A DNA stretch of 64,000 nt from Silene latifolia. Its lineage: Eukaryota > Streptophyta > Magnoliopsida > Caryophyllales > Caryophyllaceae. The notes beneath the pieces were generated by a model, which saw only the letters and a program-made list of their open reading frames with translations, ran no database searches and was not told where the DNA came from. The stretch is from positions 5,362,658-5,426,657 of the forward strand of contig NC_133538.1 of the NCBI RefSeq assembly GCF_048544455.1. The letters run 5' to 3'. Below are positions 46,173 to 58,077 of the stretch, piece by piece (within the stretch, counting starts at the first letter, position 1; each line of letters starts with the position of its first letter). The position numbers were made by a program, and so were the translations under genes.

Positions 46173-46542
46173 TTTAATACTACGCCGCCTACGCCATAAC
46201 TCCCCTACATCCTAGCACAAACTATTTAGCTACTCATGTCAGGTGATAACAGCAATAATACTAGGGCATAAAAGTACTGAATTCATAATTAAAGCGGTAG
46301 GACAAACAATTAACATGCAACAATAAAACGGTTTCGGGAATCTAACTAGCAATTCTATACTAATAACGAAATAGAAGTGAATTGAAATAGGGCAGAAGAA
46401 TACCGAGAATAGCAGAAGAATGATTAAGAACAAGAGCGAAAATTCCAATGCTAACAATATTCCAAACCCTAATAAAACTTAATGTTACTGTGTAAAAGCT
46501 TGATAAAAATCGGATCCCTAAAACTGGTGTTCTAAGTTACGT

Positions 46543-46549
46543 TATATAG
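46543..46549 (-). promoter_or_regulatory. TATA box candidate, A3 left LTR
   Basis: CTATATAA on the - strand; the same at about 53,470-53,476 in the right LTR. Confidence 0.45.
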
Positions 46550-46636
46550 CAAACATACGTAACTTTTATTTCCAAAACCTAAACTCAATGGGCTTGCGCT
46601 TCCTCGGTCTTTTAATTCTCGTCTGGGATAGCAGAT

Positions 46637-46745
46637 TGGTCGATCGATCGAGCATGGCGGTCGATCGACCGATCTTCGATATATCTGATAGCTTCGGAAC
46701 CCGCAGTTGGTCGATCGACCGATAGTAGTGGTCTATCGATTTGCT
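46637..46745. repeat. GTCGATCGAC cluster 2, A3 left LTR
   Basis: Four copies of the core, about 25-45 bases apart, in the U3/R part of the LTR in element orientation. Confidence 0.88.
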
Positions 46746-47025
46746 TGATCTGCTACTTGACTTCTATAATCTCGTGGATTTGTCTTTTGTGCCTTGAATT
46801 GCGCACCAAGCTCGTTCCTCGGGTGAATACTTCACGTCATATGCAATGCAGGATACTCGGGGACGGATTTAGCTCGATTTCCGCTGGATTCTTCACATTT
46901 CTGCAATAATGTACAAAAATACGGAAGTAGACGGAAATAGGGGGAAATGTAGCATAAACTACATGAATGAGCTCTGAAATGCGTGTAAAATGGGATGTAA
47001 AACATCATATAAAAGACACGCATCA

Positions 47026-49246
47026 AACTTCCCCAAACCAAACCCTTGCTTGTCCCCAAGCAAGAACTAGACTCGATCTAATGACCTAATGGAACGAGTT
47101 CAATCTCAGAGCGAAATGCAACATGTAAAGCCTAAACCAATTTAATGCACAACCAACAATCGATTAGCAAATGAATCATGCAAACGAGTTATGGAGCCGT
47201 TAAAACTACTGAACCGTCAACTGTAGAGACTCATCAAATTGGACTCTCACGGGTCGCTCAAATCACTCATATGCACAGGTGAATATAAGATAGAGAGAAT
47301 TCATTTTGTAAAGACTCTCACCTAACTACGACCTATAAGAACATGCCTGCAATATAATATGAAAGCAATCTCTACAACCGTACATACGCATTTCAACCAA
47401 CAAGAGACCATGACACATGCTGAGGTATATATGTGGATATGTGAGGTGTGGGTAAGAAGAGGCAAAACATTTATGGAAAAGTGGAGGTACAGGTGATCAA
47501 GCTAGTACCGAAACGGAACCATATGGCAATATCCAACTTCTTGCTCAAAAAAAACCAATGAAACGGTGCTATAGCAAGCACAAATCTCACAATCTCCAGG
47601 TATAAAAGTAATCAACTAACTCCCCATAAAATATGAATAATACATGGGAGCAAAAATCGCCAAAAGATAAGGATTTGAATTATGCGAATTGATTCTTTCT
47701 CTCGAACCTCAGTCGATCGTCCTATGATGACAGCCGATCGACTGCACGAACTGTATATAACTCTTTCTTTTTTTTTTTTCTTTTTTTTCGAATCATTTTT
47801 TCATTTTTTTTTTCTTTTCAACTTTGTTTCTTTCCTTCCTTTATTTTATCTTCCCAATAACGTCTCAACAGAGCATATGCCACCAAAAATGAGTAACAAC
47901 CCCAAGAATACAGACTACTAGCTTGACAAAGGACATGCTAAATGTAGGATGTAGTAAATGGGACAAAAAAGGATATTTTTGGCAGTGTGGAGTTCTTGGG
48001 CAAAAATGAGAAAAGGAAACCTCTACCACATGTGTCAACTAACCACAGACCGAATGCATGCAGGTATTAAGCAGATTAAGTTCATATTTATGCACATTTA
48101 TGTGACATGCCTCATAAGGAGTACTACTCACATTCCTAAATAAACCGGTCATAGATGTCACTAGTTATAGGCTCTAATTCTCAGAAATATGATGTAGTTT
48201 GCCAATTTTCTAAGTCAAGTCTCAAATCCAGCAAATAATTAACGAAAACTCGTAGATATGCTTTTATACGATTCTACCAATAACATGTTAATCAAGCAAG
48301 GCTCAGGCAAAACAGGTGCAAAATGCAATATCATCCTTGAAATACTACCGTTCCGACTCGACCTATATGCTAAAATAGACGTGCATTGTATGGAAATTTT
48401 TGAAAATTTTCAATTTTTTTTGAATTTTTTGAATATAAGAATGAAATAAACAATGCAAAACAGAATGTAAACGTGAATGTAAGCAAATGATATGCGACGC
48501 AAAACCCTTCCCCAAACCAAATCGCACAATGTCCCCATTGTGCAAAATCATGTAATGAAGAAAAGATAAATGGGAATTTGCGGGAAAATAAATAAAAATG
48601 ACATGAAGTGAAAATCGGGAACTTACAAGACTTTAAGCGCAGCAAAGGAAACCTCCCCAAACCAGCGTTAGCTAGGAGGTTTCAAAGAGCCAATGATGCT
48701 ACTAAAAGGTACCTGAAAGACAAATAAAACCCACGCATAAAATCGAGAAGACAATTTTTGAAGCGGTAAAATTGTGCACAATTGAGAAAATAGAAGAAAA
48801 AAATAATTGGACGGAAAATAAAGTGGAGTAGAAAACTCCCTTAAGTCCGCATATCGACCAAACACAGCAAGGGAGAGGTCGTGAATAGGTACAACAGCGT
48901 CCTTGGTCGATCGACTAAGGACGGCAGTCGATCGACCAATGTGTCAGGAACAGTAGCTCCTAGAAAGTGCAACTCAGTCGATCGACCAACGTAACCAGTC
49001 GATCGACTGAAAATACTGTTGTACTCCTTATTTCTTCGTATTTGCTCAATAACTTGAGCTAATGGGGTCTAAAAACCTGCAAGTGCACAATAATACGCGC
49101 CCAAAATTGCGCAAAACCCAAAATAAAGTCTCAAACGCATAAAATCCTAAGTAAGCAAAATAAAATGCGAAGTTTCGCGCACACAAAAGCAATAAAAAGT
49201 GTCTAACAAAAGCAAATAAAATGTAGTTTATAAAGAGTTCGATCAA
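47026..49246 (-). other. A3 3' internal non-coding region
   Basis: No credible ORF. It contains a T/C-rich tract (47,761-47,850), a pair of GATCG motifs (47,710-47,740), blocks matching the same region of A1 (for example TACCGTTCCGACTC followed by ACCTATATGCTAAAATA near 48,345-48,375), and a motif cluster at 48,904-49,010. The tract GGTTTGGGGAAGTT on the - strand next to 47,026 is the polypurine tract. Confidence 0.78.
48904..49010. repeat. GTCGATCGAC cluster, A3 internal
   Basis: Four copies of (G/A)GTCGATCGAC(C/T) within 107 bases, just downstream of the protease gene in element orientation. Confidence 0.92.
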
Positions 49247-51030
49247 CTAATAGTTGATCAAGAACGGCCACGGAATGGCCCACTTTGTCGGCTTCTGGCT
49301 ACTAGAGGTAGCCTCAACGGTGCTTATCTTAGCAGCTGCACCCTTCTTAGCTTCCACGTCCGTATGGCTCAACGGATCAACACTCTCATCATCTCCCCAG
49401 TCAAGGATCTCTTCGGGCTTGTCGGAATCTAGATCAGACTCTCTGGCTTTGACCGGCTCGTCATTAACTACCTCATCAATTCCATAGCTCAGGCAACCAA
49501 GACCTCCTCTTTGAATGATCGGCTTCTTTACAGTTGGAGCAACTTGCAGCACTTCCTTCCCCAAACCAGCTCCTGCAGCATCTAAAACAACAGATTCTTC
49601 CTCCTTTTTGCTCCCAGTCTGGGGCGGAGAGGTTAACACAGAAGTAGTAATAGAGACAGGCAATTCAGGAAGCACAAAGTACGATTTCTTTTTAGAAACC
49701 GTATTACAAGTCACAGGCCACATGGGGTCCTTTTTCATAGCAGGTTGGGCAAAGACAATAGAATGCTCTCCCACTTTGAAAGTCAAGGTTCCTAGACCGA
49801 CATCTATGACTGCACCAGCAGTGTGCAGAAATGGCCTACCCAAAATAATGGGAATATGGGCATCCTCAGGCATGTCAAGTACCACGAAGTCGACGGGGAA
49901 GAAGAACTTCCCTATTTGGACATGGATGTCCTCTAAGACTCCTATTGGCTGGACCGCAGATCGGTCAGTCATCTCATCTTGTCATATCATCACATCGAAC
50001 CTAGTCAATTTGAGCTTCCTAGCTAGACTCAAAGGCATGACGCTTATACTAGCTCCTAAGTCACATAATGCCTTCTCAATAGAGAAGGTACCTATATTGC
50101 AAGGAACAGAAAAGCTACCCGGGTCCTCTAGCTTGTGAGGTGCAGTGTGAGACAAGTAAGAGCATGACTCTTTAGTTAATGCGACAGTATGAACATGTTC
50201 AAGTGACTTTTTCTTTGACAAGAGTTGTTTCATGAATTTAGTGTAGGCTGGCACTTGATTAACTAACTCAAGGAAGGGTACTTGTACATTCAAGCTACGA
50301 ATAACTTTTTCAAACTTACTGAAAGATACCTGTTCCTTTGTCGGCACTAGTCTCTCCTGAAATGGGGCTGTAAGAAGTACCTTAGCCCTCTCCTCTAAGT
50401 TGCGCATGCCGACATCCGTGGACTTAGGCTGGAAGTCCACTGCTTTCTCCTTGTTAAAGCTCGAACCCTCCTCAGACCGTCTCAAATGTGAGCCATTAAC
50501 CGTCATCGGATCGAACTTCGGAATCGAGATGGACCCATCAGCACTCGGGTTTGGCCCTAACACCTTCGGAGCTATCGTGCCCCCAAACAAATAGTCCCTT
50601 AAGTTATCGGGCATCGGAGGACGAACAATCTCGCTTATCGGATGATCTTGGTCGATCGACCACTATCCTCGATCGATCGACCGAGGTGTACGATTCCGAA
50701 AGTCTGCTGTAACTCGCGTATCAGTCGATCGACCGGGTGTATCAGTCGATCGACTGATATACCTGGTAGACGTCTTTTTCTTTGAATTATTCGTTACAAC
50801 CTTCTTTTGACTCGGATCCGCCTCATTCTTTTCAACAGCGTCCTCGACCATGGCAAGCCCCTCCAGGGTGGACCCACTCCTCAACGTGATGGCGTTTAGG
50901 GTCTCCTTTTGGTCGGTTTGAGTCGGTAAGTGTCCCGGAGCTCGAGTGGTACTCTTACTAGCCAATTGAGCAATTTGGCTCTCTAGTAGCTTCATCCCGG
51001 CCTCTCTTGCTTGGGACTCCTTCAAAGAAC
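49247..51030 (-). pseudogene. pro: A3 gag C-terminus and protease (Athila type)
   Basis: One - strand frame from about 51,030 to 49,247, with TAG at 50,663-50,665 and TGA at about 49,979. The upstream part holds a QTDQKETLNAITLRSG-type block usual in Athila before the protease. Next is a Ser/Arg/Asp-rich segment encoded by CGATCG motifs (50,650-50,760). The protease has LCDLGASISVMPLSLA (Asp at about 50,062) and IPIILGRPFLHTAGAVIDV (about 49,830-49,886). A Glu/Asp-rich tail ends at 49,247. No RT follows. Confidence 0.88.
50650..50760. repeat. GTCGATCGAC cluster inside A3 gag-PR coding sequence
   Basis: Four copies of the core or of GATCGATCGACC. They encode RSTD and RSIDRG-type peptides in frame. 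One lies next to the TAG at 50,663. Confidence 0.9.
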
Positions 51031-52332
51031 AAGTTCTTGAACTCAAAAAATCGAACCATGGGATTGTTGTTGCTTTCTTTGCTGCGCACATAAAGAGGTT
51101 TTTGAAATTGTTGTTGCTTTTGATGAGGGGGCACATAGGGTTGCTGCTGCGGAGGTGGAGTTGGATTTAGGACATTCTGGCTACTCCACCTCAGGTTGGG
51201 ATGAACATTAGGCTCATAGTAGGTGTTTGTCTGCCTATAATGTTGAAAGACAGCACAAGACTCAAATGGACTAGGACAATTCTTCGAAACGTGTCCTTCA
51301 GCTCCGCACCTTTCACAGACGAAAGGACCGTCTAACACAGCATTTACTTGGTAAATAACCCCCTTTGAAGCTCCTACTAGTTCATACTTGTCAAATCTCG
51401 CAGTGAGAGCTTCAAGTGCGGCTACGAAGGAGATTCGGCGCTCCTCCTTTGATTCCCTCCGAATTCCCATACTCGGCCTTGTGGGTGGCTAGATCATCAA
51501 TGATCTTCCACCCCTTGGTTTCTCCCAAATTCTCAAGAAATCGGCCACTTTGGGTGCAAAGATCCAAAATAGCCCTCTGATCGTCATACAGCCCATTATA
51601 GAACTGATTGCACAAGCTCCATTTTTCGAACCCATGGTGCCGTATGGTTCGCACCAACTTCTTAAAACGGACCCATGCTTCGTGGAAGTTCTCGTCCGGC
51701 CCTTGTTTGAAGCTAGTGATTTGAGCTCTAATTGCATTGGTCTTTGAGGCGGAAAAATATTTCTTGTAGAATGCCAAAGCCAATGAATTCCAATCGGTGA
51801 TCCCATGAACGGCTCGGTCCAGATCTCTATACCACTCCCTTGCAGCATCAGGAAGGGAGAAGATAAACATAGTCTCCTTGATCTGGTCTTGGGTCACGCC
51901 GGTTGGTGGGGGTATGGAACAACAATAATCAATAAATGTCTCCATATGCTTAGCTGCATCTTCATTTGCAGCTCCCCCGAACTGGTTTCTCTCGACCATA
52001 TTAATGTATGAAGGCTTTGGTTCGAACTTCCTGTCATCTCCTGGTAATTCGAACCCCTTATATAAATTTTCAGCTGTCGGCTCAGAATGACTAGCTATAC
52101 TCGCTTCCTCAGCCATGACTGGAATTTCTGGAGAAGTGACTGTCTCGGCTGAAGAAGTGGAAACGGGTGAAGAATGTGGGTCTTCCTCGAACAGCTCGTT
52201 CTCGTGATAGCTTGACAGAGTACTCAACTCTTCTTCTGTCGGTAATACCCTTTGTGATCGTCTCAACTCGCGCATAGATTTCTCTATCTCAGGATTGAAT
52301 GGTACTAGTTCACCACCCTGTGACCTGCGCAT
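51030..52332 (-). pseudogene. gag: A3 gag (Athila type)
   Basis: It starts at ATG 52,332 (MRRSQGGELVPFNPE), about 100 bases after the PBS. The capsid region has MVERNQFGGAANEDAAKHME and FIFSLPDAAREWYRDLDR, then FKQGPDENFHEAWVRFKKL, all characteristic of Athila gag. A frameshift at about 51,440 leads into a segment with the zinc knuckle CERCGAEGHVSKNC (51,276-51,317) and a Gln/Pro-rich tail, and a second frameshift near 51,030 leads into the protease frame. The first 300 codons are otherwise free of stops. Confidence 0.92.
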
Positions 52333-52434
52333 AAGAAGAAACTACAAAAAGAGTATAAGAAAAGTTTAAGGAACAGAAGTCCCTTAAACTAAGAAAGACT
52401 AAAATTTAAACAACTAAAATTAGAACTATTTCCT

Positions 52435-52451
52435 CCCCGGCAACGCCGCCA
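52435..52451 (-). promoter_or_regulatory. A3 primer-binding site (tRNA-Asp type)
   Basis: On the - strand TGGCGGCGTTGCCGGGG, 16 of 17 bases complementary to plant tRNA-Asp(GTC), five bases from the right LTR. Confidence 0.87.
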
Positions 52452-52456
52452 AAATT

Positions 52457-53952
52457 TGATACCCGTCGTGAGGTGTCAAAAATAAATTTATAATTTCCAA
52501 CTACAACTATAGCTAGCGGCAGTCGGGTCGAACCACAGAGAGGCAGATGTAAATTCTAGTTGTTTAAATTCAGTCTAAGGTAACAAAAAGGTGGGGGGTT
52601 TGATTGGATTGGTCTTATAGCTAATGAGCAATAAAATAAAGTAAACTAAGCAAATAGAGGAAATCAAAAATAAAAGGAGGTACTAGGATGGTCGGTTCGT
52701 TATAGTTTCGGCGGCAGCATACTAAACAGGTCTAAATCAAACACATGAGGCGGGAAATAAAGAGGTCCTCTCGGTCCACTCTTAACAAATAGCATCTTTC
52801 GATCTCGCTATAGGTCCCTAATATCACTAATACTAACTTTCGTCCTAAAAAGTGACTAACGGTCTAAACTTTACCTATCTTTCGATCTCAGCATAGTTTA
52901 GTCATTTTAATTGGTGATCTAACAACTGTCCCTATCTTTCGATCTAATGGGTCAGTCATAAATTAAGCATCTAACTGGTCGCATGCATTCGATTCGTTAA
53001 ATACATCATTAAAATCAATTAAAACGAAAGGTAACCTCACGTGGTCAGTCGATCGACCGGGTAAGGCAGTCGATCGACTAACATGCGATTCAGTCCAATT
53101 TAATACTACGCCGCCTACGCCATAACTCCCCTACATCCTAGCACAAACTATTTAGCTACTCATGCTGAAGGTGATAACAGCAATAATACTAGGGCATAAA
53201 AGTACTGAATTCATAATTAAAGCGGTAGGACAAACAATTAACATGCAACAATAAAACGGTTTCGGGAATCTAACAAGAAATTCTATACTAATAACGAAAT
53301 AGAAGTGAATTGAAATAGGGCAGAAGAATACCGAGAATAGCAGAAGAATGATTAAGAACAAGAGCGAAAATTCCAATGCTAACAATATTCCAAACCCTAA
53401 TAAAACTTAATGTTACTGTGTAAAAGCTTGATAAAAATCGGATCCCTAAAACTAGTGTTCTAAGTTACGTTATATAGCAAACATACGTAACTTTTATTTC
53501 CAAAACCTAAAATCAATGGGCTTGCGCTTCCTCAGTCTTTTAATTCTCGTCTGGGATAGCAGATTGGTCGATCGACTGAGCATGGCGGTCGATCGACTGA
53601 TCTTCAGTATACAGTAGCTTCTGGAACCCGCAGGTTGGTCGATCGACTGATAGTAGTGGTCGACCGACTGCTTGAGCTGCTACTTGACTTCTATAATCTC
53701 GTGGATTTGTCTTTTGGGCCTTGTATTGCGCACCAAGCTCGTTCCTCGGGTGAATACTTCATGTCATATGCAATGCAGGATACTCGGGGACGGATTTAGC
53801 TCGATTTCCGCTGGATTCTTCACATTTCTGCAATAATGTACAAAAATACGGAAGTAGACGGAAATAGGGGGAAATGTAGCATAAACTACATGAATGAGCT
53901 CTGAAATGCGTGTAAAATGGGATGTAAAACATCATATAAAAGACACGCATCA
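52457..53952 (-). repeat. A3 right LTR (5' LTR in element orientation)
   Basis: It is 1,496 bases. Motif clusters lie at 53,042-53,098 and 53,566-53,675, with TCAGTCGATCGACC and GTCGATCGACTG forms like those in the element's interior. Confidence 0.93.
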
Positions 53953-53957
53953 GTAAA
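53953..53957. repeat. A3 target-site duplication, right copy
   Basis: GTAAA, matching 45,532-45,536. Confidence 0.93.
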
Positions 53958-54300
53958 TATAAAGGGGGACAAAGGATTCCCTTGCCTAAGCCCCCTCTTG
54001 CCATGAAAATATCCAAACATCTCTCCATTGACAGACAAGGAATAGGTTGCAGTAGTTATACACTGAATAATCATGGACTTGAACTCAGAAGGGAAGTTAA
54101 GAGCATCAAGGAGTTGTCTCACAAAATACCACTCCACTGTAGCATAGGCCTTCTGTAAATCAATCTTGAACATACACCTTAGGGATGCATGTGGCCTTTC
54201 ATACAATCTAATCAAGTCTTGGCATATAAGGATGTTCTCCTGAATGCTTCTATTTTGTATGAAGGCACCTTGGTTCTGCCCAACAATTTGTGGCAAGACA
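53958..54300 (-). pseudogene. L1-type LINE, RT middle part
   Basis: On the - strand it reads VGQNQGAFIQNRSIQENILI, CMFKIDLQKAYATVEW and GKRGLRQGNPLSPFIF, the conserved RT blocks upstream of FADD. It is continuous in frame with 44,031-45,531 across A3. It stops abruptly at about 54,300 within the RT, where A4 LTR sequence begins, so the LINE 5' half (endonuclease and ORF1) is missing. Confidence 0.9.
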
Positions 54301-54622
54301 AGGACGCTCGGATCCTGGCACAAGATCCCATCCTCTTGCTTAAAGACCTACGATCTATGTTATACTCTTTATTCTTACTTATTTGGTCATCGTTCTTTCC
54401 TCCTCTTCATACTAGTCCATCCAAGATCGTCAACAAGCTTCCGAATATGTGCGAGAGACGGGAATTCCGTCTCATTATCTTCTTTCCTACAAGACATATA
54501 CAATGCAATAGGAAAGCAAAATAGGAAGGAATTTGACGGATAAAATGGTCATGAAATGCTATATTAGTATGCAAAATAGGTTCAATTAGGGGACTAAATG
54601 TGCGCCATTAAGAGTTACATCA
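54300..54622 (-). repeat. A4 left LTR remnant
   Basis: It matches the last 325 bases of 58,081-59,678 (from about 59,353) and ends GAGTTACATCA. The rest of the LTR is missing; the junction with the LINE is at about 54,298-54,301. Confidence 0.85.
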
Positions 54623-56184
54623 AACATCCCCAAACTGAACCTTTACTCGTCCTGAGTAAAGAGGTGACTAAAACTATGACCTTTATTTATACTAATCTAG
54701 TAATATAGCCGATGTGAGACAATTAGCGGGTCTGACTCTGCCCCTTCAACTCACAACAAGACATATATGAGGTAAGATGACTTCTTGCAAGGCAATGTGA
54801 GGCTTGCCAAAATGGTAATACATCCAAGCATTTAAGCACAAAAAATAAGTAATGGATGCATCTACAAAAGAATAGCCACTTTCCTCATCTAAGTAATGGA
54901 TGCAATCTAAGGGTACACACTCCAATGTAGATATCATTTCTCTAAGCTACTAAGTCTAAGAGGATACCAACAAATCCCCTCCAAGTTGTGTCAAACTAGG
55001 GTACCTTTGTCCACAATTGCTAAATGCTTTCGTCAAGAGTAGACTCCCTATGGTGTTAGAAACACTGTAGGATCGCGGAATTCCCTCTCTTGCCTAGACA
55101 AGAAGAAGGGTCGTCCCCTCTCCACCATGAAACAAAATAGGATCAATGGATAAAAAAAAAGGATTCAAAGTATATGAGTTTCACATTTGTAGTTTGCTTT
55201 TGTATTGTTATTCCCCCCAATTTCTTGTGGTATTTGACTTTTGAGAACATTTCTTTGCCATTTCTTTTGATGTTTGGCATATTGATACATGGCACTTTTT
55301 TTCAATCTTTTTCAATCTTTGCATTTTTGAACATTTTTCAAAGTAACCCCATTTTGTAGCAAGGGTACTTTTATTGAAGCTTAGGACTCTATTTTTGCAC
55401 TCCTCTTTTCTTTGATACAATTTGTGCAAACTTTTTTATTTTCATTTTGGTACTTGAACTCAATTTGGAGATTTTTGTGCCCATTCCCTTTTTATTGGAA
55501 AAATATGATGATAGATGTGTAAGAATGGTCTCATGGTTTCAAATGTCACCTTGGAATAAACGGTAGCCAAGGAGTTATCACATTACAAGGTACTCTTGAC
55601 TAGGCCTTAGTCCATGGGTCAAAAGATACTAGTATGACACATCCTAGGGTGTCTTGAGGGTATTCTAGCAAACAAAGTCTCAAGGAGAAAAATTATCTAC
55701 AAGGGCCTTATATACACTTGTCAAGCTTCCAAAATACGCAATTTCACAAAATTTTCTAACCATGCAACTACATGCCATGATGCAACTAGCATATATACAA
55801 TCCTAATGCATATGCTTCTATCAACTATTATGCCATATAATCTAGATGCAACTCCTAACAACACATAAGGTACACAAATCGCAACAATAAAATACACACA
55901 TCCTCCTTGACATGTAAGCCCATCCTCCTCATATGAAAAAGAAATGGAAGGGAAATAGGGATTAAAGCTATTATACCAAGCCGTCTTCATATTCCATTGC
56001 TAATTCCTCAAATGAAGTGTTGTATCCATGTGAGAAGAGGACAAAAAACACAAGTATATACAATTCTACACTACTAAATTAAAGAACATGTTTTTGGTTT
56101 TTGAAATTTTCAAATTTTTATGGATTTTGTTTTTATGAAATTAAAAGACATGTTTTTCGAATTTTTTGAATTTTTTGAAATTTT

Positions 56185-56215
<31 letters not shown>

Positions 56216-56803
56216 GTATTTTGCAATATAAATTCCCATCCCCCTCACCTTATTTTGGACATTGTCCTCAATGTACATGTTGGAGTAGGAATGAAAAAGA
56301 AAGTACATGTTTTTTGGATTTTTGAATTTATGGAAATAGATGCAATGATATGAATGAATGCATGCTCTAACTAAATGCAATTTTATATGACATATATAAC
56401 AAATGGTTGCAATCTACACTATACTAGATGATGCATGCTCTCTATTAAACTATGGTCACCTATGATCAAACCTCCCAAACCGATTTAAGCACTATTTCTA
56501 GTGTAGAAAGGAATAGGTTTGGTCATTAATGACTATGTATGAATTCTAGTCTATATGCACTAACTACATGAATCATGTGAGATATAATACAATGCAAACT
56601 AATCTAATCATGTGAGATATATTACAATGCAACTATACTATATGAACTAACTAATGCGAATGCAATGTGAAATATAATACAAGTGCAAGTGAGGTGTAAA
56701 CTAAATGCAAGATAATTGAAAATGCAATGCAACTATACATAAGAGATAGGGAGAAAGAGTATCATACGAATGGAGGTGGTGTGGTTAAACACCGCTAGCC
56801 ATC
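54623..56803 (-). other. A4 3' internal non-coding region
   Basis: No credible gene. It contains a long T-run (56,189-56,215), blocks shared with A2 (about 55,025-55,125), and AT-rich sequence. The polypurine tract on the - strand (GGTTCAGTTTGGGGATGTT) adjoins the left LTR. Confidence 0.72.
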
Positions 56804-57931
56804 CTACTCATCATCATCATCATCATCATCGCGGTATCGACGTTCGCTCAATCCTCCTTGGTTATATCCTTCTCCTTGGTTAGAGAATCCCCCACTTTGG
56901 TCTCCAAGATTCCCTCCTTGGTTGCTATAGTTAGGGAACAAAAGAATTGGATGAGCCCAAGATGGATGGGGGCCTCTAGGGTTGATGTACCCTTGTTGAG
57001 CCATGTTATAGTAGGAGGGGTATTGGGCGAAGTAGTTGTCAACCCTCCCATTGTATACTCCAAGATCAACATTTTGCATGAGTTACAATCAATCATTCAT
57101 GTTTGGAGCTCGTGGATCTTGAGAAGTGAATGGTACGTGTTGTGTTGGGTAGGGTGGAATGGGTATATAGGATGGTGGTGCGGCACCCCATTCCGGAAAC
57201 TCGCGAGGTCGATGAGGTGCTTCTTCTCTTGGCAGTGGGTTGTCATAGATCTCTATGGGGAGTAGGTAGCTTGGCCTTGGGGAATATTGGCTCAAGCGGG
57301 GCTCGGTGGGTGGTATGTTCCATCTCCTTAGAATAAGTGATGAACAACCCTTGGTGAACCACTCTACACTTCCAGCCTTATTGTAGGTACACCACCGGTG
57401 GTGGTGGAAGATATCATCCTCATCGATCAAAGTGCTCCCCTTAAGCTTTTCATAGCTTCCATTAATGCATCAAGGAATGGTGAGGAGTAGTTACTTGGGC
57501 TTCCTTCATTTGGGTAATTTGAATTACCAACTCCTCACCATGGGTAACAATGCTTTGAAGAACATTATCCCTATTTTGGCTCTCCTCTAGAAATTATTTG
57601 AAGAAATTTTGTTGATCTTCTATCATTTGGAGAACCACATTTTGAATGTCAAAGTTTGGCTCATCTTCTTTTTGTGTGTGGGTGTGAAAATGGTCATATT
57701 GTGGCATTTAGCATTGGTTGTGATATGGGTCTTGGGTGGGTGGTTGTTGTAGGTATTGGATGTGGTGATTTTGGTGGGGAAAGTTGGGGTAGTAGTTAGG
57801 ATTTTCATTGTATGAGTAGTAAGGTAGGTTTGTGTTGACTTGCTCCTCAAATCCCCATACCCATTGTAGTCATACTCAAAAGATCCACCACATACTCTAT
57901 GTACCAAGTCTTGGGTCATCATCATAGCCAA
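56804..57931 (-). pseudogene. A4 gag-like remnant (post-zinc-knuckle type)
   Basis: Three - strand segments share a frame or lie one frame apart. The upstream part (57,931 to about 57,840) has VHRVCGGSFEYDYNGYG; after a frameshift the sequence reads YSYNENPNYYPNFPHQN, close to the A2 gag tail YSNYYNENTKFHPNLSYKSQ. The downstream part (57,430-56,804) is Pro/Tyr/Asn-rich with one stop at 57,089 and ends in a run of Asp. No zinc knuckle or protease is left. It is a relic of the Gln/Asn-rich gag C-terminus. Confidence 0.6.
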
Positions 57932-58060
57932 GATGAAGATACAACTACTAACATGGAAACTACAATAAAACGGTAAAAACGACCTTGAGGAACAAGTTCC
58001 TCAAGATTAAAGCACAATTAAAATAGACAAACAAGTAAGAACTTAATCCCATAACACCGT

Positions 58061-58077
58061 CCCCGGCAACGGCGCCA
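58061..58077 (-). promoter_or_regulatory. A4 primer-binding site (tRNA-Asp type)
   Basis: On the - strand TGGCGCCGTTGCCGGGG, a full 17-base match to the complement of plant tRNA-Asp(GTC). Confidence 0.92.

Larger units (their letters stand above)
45537..47025 (-). repeat. A3 left LTR (3' LTR in element orientation)
   Basis: It is 1,489 bases and almost identical to the right LTR except in two short clusters (46,122-46,172 and 46,637-46,745), where CGAT-type strings replace CAGT/ACTG-type strings. A TATA-like motif lies at 46,543-46,549 (- strand). Confidence 0.93.
45537..53952 (-). mobile_element. A3: non-autonomous Athila gag-PR element inserted in the LINE
   Basis: LTRs at 45,537-47,025 and 52,457-53,952 start TGATACCCGTC and end ACGCATCA on the + strand. 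The flanking GTAAA duplication is perfect. PBS position and gene direction show - orientation. The internal region has gag and protease but no RT or integrase. Outside the palindrome clusters the LTRs are nearly identical, so insertion is relatively recent. Confidence 0.94.

Noticed and set aside
44031..54300. Two separate LINE insertions
   Set aside because: Both parts share frame and strand, and join cleanly across A3 with its GTAAA duplication, so they are one LINE.
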